Assembly: GCA_938018045.1 (NCBI GenBank)
Contig: CALIIP010000047.1
Span: forward strand, 1 to 7,440
Length of the DNA: 7,440 nt
Direction: 5' to 3'
DNA from: an uncultured Flavobacteriaceae bacterium
GTDB lineage: Bacteria; Bacteroidota; Bacteroidia; Flavobacteriales; Flavobacteriaceae
Below, in pieces: positions 1 to 5,980 of this stretch. The notes under the pieces are model-generated. The model was given only the letters and a program-made list of their open reading frames with translations, was not told the DNA's origin and searched no databases. The stretch's first letter is position 1, and each line of letters starts with the position of its first letter. A program made the position numbers and the translations under genes.

Positions 1-249
1 GCTACTAGTTTAAAAATTAGAGAAGTATCTTTAGGATATAAATTCCCTTCAGATGTTTTAGGAGACTCATTTTTAAAAGCTGCTAGAATATCTTTAATTG
101 CAAGAAATCTTTTTACTTGGTTACCTGAAGAAAATAGATTTTCTGATCCTGAATTTAACAATAGCAACTCTAATGCAATTGGTGTAGGTGGTTATTTCCA
201 ATCTCCTCCAACAAGATCATTTGGATTTAATGTTAATCTAGAATTTTAA
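1..249 (+). CDS. SusC/RagA-type TonB-linked outer membrane transporter, C-terminal end (partial)
   Basis: This frame is open from the first base and ends at a TAA at 247-249, giving the last 82 residues of a protein whose start lies outside the window. The visible part resembles the end of SusC-type TonB-dependent transporters: amphipathic strands (SLKIREVSLGYKFP, then ARISLIARNLFTW), a DPE turn, a short Asn/Ser-rich loop, and a final strand ending in an aromatic residue (FGFNVNLEF), as expected for the last beta-strand of an outer membrane barrel. SusC proteins import oligomers or other large nutrients across the outer membrane using TonB energy, with a SusD lipoprotein as a lid. A SusD gene follows 26 bp downstream on the same strand, which supports the call. 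The plug domain, carboxypeptidase-like N-terminal domain and promoter are not visible, so substrate and regulation cannot be judged. Confidence 0.88.
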   Translation, partial: ATSLKIREVSLGYKFPSDVLGDSFLKAARISLIARNLFTWLPEENRFSDPEFNNSNSNAIGVGGYFQSPPTRSFGFNVNLEF

Positions 250-275
250 TCTAAAAAAATAAAATATATCAAAAC

Positions 276-1772
276 ATGAAAAATATAATAACAAAATTTA
301 TTGCAGTTGCACTAGTATTATTAGTGACTTCTTGTGATGATGAAAAATTTTTAGGAGACAACGTTGACCCAAACAATCCGGTTGCTGTTACTCCAGACTT
401 AGTATTGGCACCAGTATTTCGTAGAATGGCATTTTCGCAAGAACGAAATAGAGGTCAAAACACTTTAGGAAATTTATTTATGTATAACTGGAGTCAATCT
501 GATGGATTCTCTTGGTATAGTGATGAATTTTTATACGGAGTAACATCTTCTTTTTATGATCAAAACTGGGATTACCCATATGTAAATCAACTTAAGCAGT
601 TGAAAGTGTTGGAAAATTTAGAAGGTGATGAAAATGGTTATTACGTTGCAATAAGTAAAATTTTAAAATCATACCAATATCAAATATTGGTAGATACTTA
701 TGGTGACATTCCTTATTCAGAAGCTTCACAAAGAGGAGTTAATCCTTTTCCAAAATACGATGATGCTGAAGAAATCTATGATAATTTGGTTGTAGACTTA
801 AATAGTGCAATTGGTTTAATAAATACTACAGCCGGAAATACTTCTATTACACCTCTTGTTCCTGGAAATGATGATGGATTATTTAGAGGAGATATGGATT
901 CTTGGAAACAATTTGCTAATTCTGTTAAAGTAAGAATACTTGCTCGTTTATTAAACGATTCTAGTAGACATGGTTATATTCAGGGTGAGTTTGCAAAAAT
1001 AAATGCTGATGGTGTTTTACTTGCTGATGCATTAGTTCAAGCTGGTGATGGTTACGCAAACCAAGAAAATCAACAAAACCCAAAATGGGCAGCCTTTGGT
1101 TTTGATGTTGCAGGAAATATTACAAATAATAATGATGCTACATGTGCTACACCTTTTGTTTTAAATCACTTAACGAATACATTAGATAATCGTATAGACT
1201 TTATATACGAAAAGCCTGGTACAGGTCACTTAGGAGTTATCCAAGGAGAATTAAATTATGATGTTCCTGTTGTTGATCAATTTGATCCAACATTAGTTTC
1301 TAATATTGGCCCTGGAATTTTAAAATCAGCTTCTCAGGATGCAGTATTTATGACTCTTGCTGAAACTCATTTAAATATTGCAGAAATAGCATTAATGATA
1401 CCAGCTGTAGGACAAGATCCTGAGCAACATTATAAAGATGGTATTCAAGCTTCTTTTGATTATTTAGGTGCTCCTAATGCTTCAACATATTACAATCGTA
1501 ATATAAACAATGTTAATTATGCTTTTTCTACTAATAAGCAAGAAGCTATAATTACTCAAAAATGGATTGCTGTTAATGGTATTGATGCTATCCAATCTTG
1601 GTTTGATTATAGTAGAACTGGATTCCCATCAAATTTACCAATTTCTGCTCTTGCATCATCTGCAGACAGACCTGTTAGATTGGCGTATCCATCTAGTGAA
1701 TTAACAACGAATAGTTCGAATGTACCAGCACAACCAAATGCTTTTACAGCTAAGATTTTTTGGGCAAATTAA
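276..1772 (+). CDS. SusD/RagB-family substrate-binding outer membrane lipoprotein
   Basis: This 498-residue lipoprotein begins with a short basic end, a hydrophobic stretch and a lipobox (LVTSC) with the acylated cysteine at residue 20. The next residues are Asp-Asp-Glu, and acidic residues here are typical of Bacteroidetes lipoproteins exported to the cell surface. SusD-family landmarks are the helical segment around 128-150 containing VDTYGDIPYSEA, the YDDAEEIYDNLV helix at 161-172, the SWKQFANSVKVRILARL helix near 209-225, and the C-terminal segment at 425-451 (ITQKWIAVNGIDAIQSWFDY), followed by a basic RPVRLAYP segment near 465-472. These resemble the SusD-like_2 branch more than classical starch SusD. 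The length is normal for the family. Its role is to bind substrate at the mouth of the SusC channel. It lies 26 bp after the susC stop and shares its operon. The substrate cannot be read from the sequence. Confidence 0.93.
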   Translation: MKNIITKFIAVALVLLVTSCDDEKFLGDNVDPNNPVAVTPDLVLAPVFRRMAFSQERNRGQNTLGNLFMYNWSQSDGFSWYSDEFLYGVTSSFYDQNWDYPYVNQLKQLKVLENLEGDENGYYVAISKILKSYQYQILVDTYGDIPYSEASQRGVNPFPKYDDAEEIYDNLVVDLNSAIGLINTTAGNTSITPLVPGNDDGLFRGDMDSWKQFANSVKVRILARLLNDSSRHGYIQGEFAKINADGVLLADALVQAGDGYANQENQQNPKWAAFGFDVAGNITNNNDATCATPFVLNHLTNTLDNRIDFIYEKPGTGHLGVIQGELNYDVPVVDQFDPTLVSNIGPGILKSASQDAVFMTLAETHLNIAEIALMIPAVGQDPEQHYKDGIQASFDYLGAPNASTYYNRNINNVNYAFSTNKQEAIITQKWIAVNGIDAIQSWFDYSRTGFPSNLPISALASSADRPVRLAYPSSELTTNSSNVPAQPNAFTAKIFWAN

Positions 1773-1800
1773 TTTAATTTAAAAATAAACTTATAAAATT

Positions 1801-2646
1801 ATGAAAACAATAAAGAATCTAATTTTAATTATATTCGTATCAACTTTCGCATTCACATCATGTGATAGCTTAATTGAAGATACAGACCCTAAAATTGCTG
1901 GAAATGGTGCTGGTGATAATTTAGCTAGTTTTAATGACTTGAGACAAAACGTAAGTGCTGTTGTAGATGGTGGTGAATATACTAAATATATTAAACTTCA
2001 TGTTAAAGGACCTTCAATTGGTTCTTTAACAGAAGATGTTGTAGTAACAGTTGCTGTAGATCCTTCTTCTACTGCAGTTGATGGAATTCATTATTCTTTT
2101 CCATCTATGACTATGACTTTAACTGCAGCGAATGACTATATAGGTCTTCTTCCAATTATATTGAAGACTGCGGCAGTTGCACCTCCAGCTACAGAATCTT
2201 TAAAGTTGATAATTTCAACTGTAAATCCTAATGGTGGTAATGTTGTTGCTAATGGTCAAGCTATAGACCTTACGATGGTATATCAATGTTTTGCTGATTT
2301 AAGTGGTACTTATATGGTAACTAATACTTTTTGTTTCCCTTCATTTTTGACAAATATTTCACAAAATCCTGATGGTTCATGGCAGTTAGAGAGTGCTGAT
2401 GGAGGTTGGTTACACCAATGTACTTTAAATACTTCTCTTTTAAATGCTGGATATATTACTGAATTATGTGGTGATATTTTACCAACTGGAAATTTAGATT
2501 TTGGTACAGCAGGATTTTCTGGTGCAATTGGAGATATTACTGGAGGTACTTGGGATGCTGTGAGTGGTGTTTTAGAAATGAATCATACACAATCATGGTC
2601 AGCTAGTCGTCCTGGTTCTTGGGTATCAACTTACACAAGACAGTAA
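1801..2646 (+). CDS. Lipoprotein with Calx-beta-like segment and a cysteine-containing C-terminal module; function unknown
   Basis: I do not recognise this 281-residue protein by name. It has a lipoprotein signal peptide (FAFTSC, lipidated Cys21) followed by Asp-Ser and then an acidic run, so outer membrane anchoring is likely. Residues about 50-155 read as an immunoglobulin-like beta-sandwich resembling Calx-beta or the lipoprotein domains often carried beside SusCD: alternating strands, the turn AVDGIHYSFP (92-101), and a late strand ESLKLIIST (132-140). Residues about 160-281 form a second module beginning YQCFADLSGTY, with cysteines at 163, 178, 207 and 223 that could pair outside the cell, and several Trp/Gly turns (GGTW, SGVLEM). 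The gene is 28 bp after the SusD gene and 33 bp before another lipoprotein gene, so co-transcription is likely. A surface-exposed accessory binding protein for the SusCD system is a reasonable inference. No catalytic motif is seen. Confidence 0.85.
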   Translation: MKTIKNLILIIFVSTFAFTSCDSLIEDTDPKIAGNGAGDNLASFNDLRQNVSAVVDGGEYTKYIKLHVKGPSIGSLTEDVVVTVAVDPSSTAVDGIHYSFPSMTMTLTAANDYIGLLPIILKTAAVAPPATESLKLIISTVNPNGGNVVANGQAIDLTMVYQCFADLSGTYMVTNTFCFPSFLTNISQNPDGSWQLESADGGWLHQCTLNTSLLNAGYITELCGDILPTGNLDFGTAGFSGAIGDITGGTWDAVSGVLEMNHTQSWSASRPGSWVSTYTRQ

Positions 2647-2679
2647 AAAATCAAATAATTAATATAAATTATATAAAAG

Positions 2680-3447
2680 ATGAAAAAATATTTAAAATCA
2701 ATTCTTCTTGCAACAATACTAATTTTTGCAGTATCTTGTGAAGAAGATCAAGATGTAGAAGCTGCAATTTCTACAGATGATTACTCAATGGCTACAATTA
2801 CGCTTGGACCTGGAGTTACTACTTTTAATGAAAAAAGCGAACCTGTTTTCGTTTATGATATTATGCTAGATAAGCCTTTACTAAGAGCTGTAGATATCAG
2901 TGTAATCCAAACTGGAGGAACTGCAACATTGCATGATGATTATGATGTTGTAAATGCAACAATACCTGCTTATACTACTACTGGTCAAATTATGATTATG
3001 ATTTATAGTGATACAGAAGTAGAAGGTACTGAAACATTAGATTTACAACTTATACCTGGACCATCTTTAGCAAATGCATTTTTGTTAAATCCTGATACAG
3101 TATACCCTTCATTAAATTTAACTATTGAAGATTATGTATTTTGTTTCTGGACTCTAGATGCAACTGATACTTATGGTGACGGTTGGAATGGAGCTTCAAT
3201 AAATTTAACTTCTGAAGGTACAACAACTTCATATTTTAATGATGATCCTGATGGAGTTCTTGGTTCTGAAACTGTAAGTTTCGATATACCTGTTTCAGAT
3301 GGAGCTGACTTTAGTTTTGAGTTTATTAGTGGAGACTGGGATGGAGAAATAGTTTATACTTTAACTGCTCCAGATGGAACAGTTTATTCTGATGGCCCTT
3401 CACCAAGTGTAGGTGTTATTACAAGTGGAACTCAAGATTGTCCATAA
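2680..3447 (+). CDS. Lipoprotein with Calx-beta-like domain and C-terminal YGDGWNG-type beta module; function unknown
   Basis: This 255-residue protein starts with a lipoprotein signal peptide (FAVSC, Cys20) followed by Glu-Glu-Asp, a good surface-export pattern for Bacteroidetes. Residues about 35-150 look like a Calx-beta domain: the HDDYDV turn (85-90) and the strand EVEGTETLDLQL (113-124), close to the EG-E-L signature that carries calcium ligands in this fold. Residues 155-255 form a separate Asp/Gly-rich beta module with DTYGDGWNG (163-171), NDDPDG, and SGDWDGEIVYTL (217-228). Similar segments occur, as I recall, as repeats in secreted flavobacterial proteins. Cys155 and Cys254 bracket this module and could form a disulfide. 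It is the last gene of the susC-susD-lipoprotein series, 33 bp after its neighbour, and is followed by a strong terminator. Calcium-dependent binding of an extracellular ligand is plausible but not shown. No enzyme motif is seen. Confidence 0.86.
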   Translation: MKKYLKSILLATILIFAVSCEEDQDVEAAISTDDYSMATITLGPGVTTFNEKSEPVFVYDIMLDKPLLRAVDISVIQTGGTATLHDDYDVVNATIPAYTTTGQIMIMIYSDTEVEGTETLDLQLIPGPSLANAFLLNPDTVYPSLNLTIEDYVFCFWTLDATDTYGDGWNGASINLTSEGTTTSYFNDDPDGVLGSETVSFDIPVSDGADFSFEFISGDWDGEIVYTLTAPDGTVYSDGPSPSVGVITSGTQDCP

Positions 3448-3485
3448 TATTGAATTAAAATTATTAAATTTAAATTAATATATTA

Positions 3486-3518
3486 AAAAGACCATTCTAA
3501 AATTTAGAATGGTCTTTT
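3486..3518 (+). terminator. Rho-independent terminator of the SusCD-lipoprotein operon
   Basis: A perfect 16-bp inverted repeat (3486-3501 pairing with 3503-3518) flanks a single central base. In practice the A/T pairs at the tip would open into a small loop around an AGACCATTCTA stem. The right arm ends in TCTTTTATTT, giving the U-rich tract. It lies 38 bp after the stop of the last lipoprotein gene. The next start codon, on the same strand, is only 13 bp downstream, so leakage into that gene is possible. Confidence 0.85.
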
Positions 3519-3531
3519 ATTTAAAAAAAAC

Positions 3532-5166
3532 ATGAATAGAAAATATTTGTTTATTCTAATATTAGTTTCCTTAATTGACTATAAATCATTTAGTCAAACA
3601 GTTGGGGTATTAAAAAATGATACTGGATCATATAATGGCTACACACTCCTTGCCCCTGTTAGGTCTACTGAAACTTATTTAATCAATAATTGTGGTCAAG
3701 TAGTAAACCAATGGTCTAGTGCTTATACTACTGGTGCATCTGTATATCTATTAGAAAATGGCAATCTATTGAGAACTTGTAAAATAGCAAATTCAGATAT
3801 TTCATTTGGAGGTGTTGGAGGTAGAATTGAATTATTTGATTGGGATAATAATTTAATATGGGAATATAACTACTCATCACCTACATTTTCACAACATCAT
3901 GATGTATTTCCACTTGCTAATGGAAATGTTTTAATGCTTGCTGTTACTACAATGGATATGGATGAAGCAATACAATCAGGTAGAGACCCTTCAAAGTTAG
4001 AAGAAGGTAAATTATATAATGAACAAATTCTTGAATTAGAACCAGTAGGTACAAATCAAGCAAACATAGTTTGGGAATGGAATATCAAAGATCATTTAGT
4101 TCAAGATTTTGATGCTTCAAAAGATAATTTTGGGATAATTTCGGATAATCCACAATTATTAAATATTAACTATTTAATAGGATCAAGCACAGATGCAAAC
4201 TGGCTTCATGTAAATTCGATCCAATATAATGAAGAATTAGATCAAATTGTACTAAGTACAAGACATTTAAGTGAGATCTATATAATTGATCATTCTACAA
4301 CAACTGCAGAAGCAGCAACAGATTCTGGAGGAACATATGGAAAAGGCGGGAATATTCTGTATCGATGGGGAAATAAAGAGGCATACGATAAAGGATCTTC
4401 AGCGGATAGAACATTGTTTGCTCAGCATTATCCTCATTGGATCCCTAATGGATTGATAGATGCTGGGAAAATTATGATTTATAATAATGGTACTTCAAGT
4501 GCAAGTTCATCAATAGATATTATAAATCCTCCTACAAGTTCAGATGGGTTTTATACATATGACAATAACGGGTATTTACCTTCAGTGGCTGAATGGCAAT
4601 ATATAGACCCTAATGACCCAACAGATTTCTTTTCAGGTATTATGTCAAGTGGTCAAAGACTGCCAAATGGAAATACACTAATATGTGATGGTGATTCTGG
4701 TTACTTTTTTGAAATTGATACAAATAATAATAAAGTATGGGAATATGTAAATCCTGTTACTACAACCGAAATTTTGAGTCAAGGAGAAACACCAACAATA
4801 GGAACAAATATTGTCTTTAGAGCAATACGCTTTTCTGAAGATTATTCTGCTTTTACTGGAAGAGATTTAACTCCAGGAGATCCTATAGAATTGAATTTTG
4901 ATATAAATTTTTGTAATATCTTATCTGTAGATAATTATGATATTTCTAATGAATTAGATCTGTTCCCTAACCCAACAAGTGGCAATATCAGTGTAAACTC
5001 AAATCTTATTATTGATAAACTTGAAGTTTATGACTTATGTGGGAAAATGATTAAGTTTAACGAAAATTTAAAAACTATAAATATTCAGAATTTAGCATCT
5101 GGAATGTATTTTGTGAAGATATACTCTGAAAATAAAATAGGAACAAAAAAAATTATCAAAAAATAA
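3532..5166 (+). CDS. Secreted PAPS-independent arylsulfotransferase-like protein (ASST family) with T9SS sorting domain
   Basis: This 544-residue protein has a signal peptide (likely cleaved after FS, before Gln22), a beta-propeller-like body at about 25-450, and a type A T9SS sorting domain at about 475-544 (LFPNPTSG at 477-484, YDLCGKMI, LASGMYFVKI, basic end). ASST enzymes move sulfate between phenolic compounds without PAPS through a sulfo-histidine. Body motifs fit: QHHD (121-124), NWLHVNSI (223-230), LSTRH (241-245) and AQHYPHW (297-303). His122, His226, Arg244 and His299 match the order, and nearly the spacing, of E. coli AssT His252, His356, Arg374 and His436 (numbers from memory). 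Blade-like repeats include PLANGNVLML and RLPNGNTLICDGD. The tail predicts passage through T9SS to the cell surface or medium, unlike periplasmic AssT. The gene is separated from the SusCD operon by a terminator and followed by another. It uses Gly-GGG seven times; the three complete upstream genes use none. Donor and acceptor are unknown. Confidence 0.85.
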   Translation: MNRKYLFILILVSLIDYKSFSQTVGVLKNDTGSYNGYTLLAPVRSTETYLINNCGQVVNQWSSAYTTGASVYLLENGNLLRTCKIANSDISFGGVGGRIELFDWDNNLIWEYNYSSPTFSQHHDVFPLANGNVLMLAVTTMDMDEAIQSGRDPSKLEEGKLYNEQILELEPVGTNQANIVWEWNIKDHLVQDFDASKDNFGIISDNPQLLNINYLIGSSTDANWLHVNSIQYNEELDQIVLSTRHLSEIYIIDHSTTTAEAATDSGGTYGKGGNILYRWGNKEAYDKGSSADRTLFAQHYPHWIPNGLIDAGKIMIYNNGTSSASSSIDIINPPTSSDGFYTYDNNGYLPSVAEWQYIDPNDPTDFFSGIMSSGQRLPNGNTLICDGDSGYFFEIDTNNNKVWEYVNPVTTTEILSQGETPTIGTNIVFRAIRFSEDYSAFTGRDLTPGDPIELNFDINFCNILSVDNYDISNELDLFPNPTSGNISVNSNLIIDKLEVYDLCGKMIKFNENLKTINIQNLASGMYFVKIYSENKIGTKKIIKK

Positions 5167-5182
5167 AATCATTTTTATAAAT

Positions 5183-5219
5183 AATATAAAACGCTCCGAA
5201 TTTCGGAGCGTTTTATATT
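5183..5219 (+). terminator. Rho-independent terminator, nearly symmetric (could work in both directions)
   Basis: A perfect 18-bp inverted repeat (5183-5200 with 5202-5219) has one central base. The GC-rich core is ACGCTCCGAA, flanked by A-rich and T-rich arms (ATAAAA on the left, TTTTATATT on the right). It begins 16 bp after the arylsulfotransferase stop and so ends that transcript. Because the A and T tracts mirror each other, it should also terminate transcription arriving on the minus strand. It overlaps the proposed -33 region of the downstream methyltransferase promoter. Confidence 0.9.
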
Positions 5220-5232
5220 TTACATACATTTG
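5201..5232 (+). promoter_or_regulatory. Putative Bacteroidetes-type promoter of rlmB
   Basis: TACATTTG at 5225-5232 matches the Bacteroidetes -7 consensus TAnnTTTG exactly. TTTC at 5201-5204, 20 bp upstream, is a three-of-four match to the -33 TTTG element at usual spacing. The -7 element ends 4 nt before the ATG at 5237, so transcription would start at or next to the start codon. The -33 half lies in the right arm of the preceding terminator hairpin. Position and consensus support the call; no expression evidence is available. Confidence 0.55.
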
Positions 5233-5236
5233 CAGC

Positions 5237-5980
5237 ATGGAAAACAAATCATCAAAGATATTTGGAATAAGAGCGGTTATTGAAGCAATTAATTCTGATG
5301 CAACTATACAGAAAGTATATTTACAAAAAGATTTAAAAGGCTCTCTATTTTCTGAACTTAACGGATTAATAAAAGAGCATAAAATTTCCACAAGTTTTGT
5401 ACCTGTAGAAAAATTGAACCATTTATCTAAAGATAATAATCATCAAGGTGTTGTTGCAACAATTTCTCCAATTGATTTTTATGATTTCGAAACTCTAGTT
5501 GATAAAGTAATGGAGAGCAATAAAACCCCTCTATTCCTCCTACTCGATCAAATTACTGATGTACGTAATTTTGGTGCTATTATTAGAACAGCAGAATGTA
5601 CAGGTGTTGATGGTATTGTAATTCAAAATCAGGGAAGTGCCCCTTTAAATGCAGATGCAATTAAAACTTCTGCTGGCGCAGCTTTTAAAGTACCTATTTG
5701 TAGAGTGAATCATCTAAAGGATGCATTGTTTTTATTACAAGCATCAGATGTACAAATGGTAGCTGCAACAGAAAAAACAACCGATACAATCTATGATGTA
5801 GATTTTACAAAACCAACAGCCATAATCATGGGTTCTGAACATAGAGGTGTAAACCCATCTATATTAAAAATGGTTGATGCAAAGGCTAAGTTACCTTTAT
5901 TAGGCGAAATTGAATCTCTAAACGTTTCAGTAGCTTGTGGAGCCTTTCTATACGAAGTTGTAAGGCAACGTATTAATTAA
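5237..5980 (+). CDS. rlmB: TrmH/SpoU-family 23S rRNA (guanosine-2'-O)-methyltransferase, RlmB-like
   Basis: This 247-residue enzyme has the two-part layout of the SPOUT TrmH family. An N-terminal substrate-binding domain (about 7-80, beginning FGIRAVIEAI) is followed by a catalytic knotted domain (about 98-245). All three motifs are present: motif 1, DQITDVRNFGAIIRTA (104-119, with Asn111 and Arg117); motif 2, MGSEHRGV (198-205); and motif 3, SLNVSVACG (227-235), which forms the knot that holds S-adenosylmethionine. RlmB methylates the 2'-O of G2251 in the 23S rRNA P-loop of E. coli. The same family includes other rRNA and tRNA guanosine methyltransferases, so the exact target is inferred. 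The ATG at 5237 is favoured because the conserved domain begins at residue 9 and the next in-frame ATG is far inside the gene. It follows a strong terminator and converges on the rhomboid gene, the two stop codons overlapping at 5977-5980. Confidence 0.9.
   Translation: MENKSSKIFGIRAVIEAINSDATIQKVYLQKDLKGSLFSELNGLIKEHKISTSFVPVEKLNHLSKDNNHQGVVATISPIDFYDFETLVDKVMESNKTPLFLLLDQITDVRNFGAIIRTAECTGVDGIVIQNQGSAPLNADAIKTSAGAAFKVPICRVNHLKDALFLLQASDVQMVAATEKTTDTIYDVDFTKPTAIIMGSEHRGVNPSILKMVDAKAKLPLLGEIESLNVSVACGAFLYEVVRQRIN

Noticed and set aside
3486..3518. Inverted repeat considered as an insertion-sequence end or operator
   Set aside because: There is no transposase, no second copy in the window and no target duplication. 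Its T-rich end and position after an operon fit a terminator.
3532..5166. Arylsulfotransferase-like protein considered as a PQQ dehydrogenase or generic beta-propeller
   Set aside because: Blade-like repeats are present, but the ordered His/His/Arg/His motifs match the ASST family and no PQQ-binding motif was seen.
1..5219. Left part of the window considered as a complete polysaccharide utilisation locus
   Set aside because: No glycoside hydrolase, lyase, sulfatase, hybrid two-component regulator or sigma/anti-sigma pair is visible, so only an uptake module can be claimed.
5092..5391. Minus-strand open frame of 99 codons across the 5' end of rlmB and the terminator
   Set aside because: It runs antisense to the conserved N-terminal rlmB codons and through a perfect terminator hairpin. 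The product is Phe/Ile-rich low-complexity sequence with no recognisable motif.
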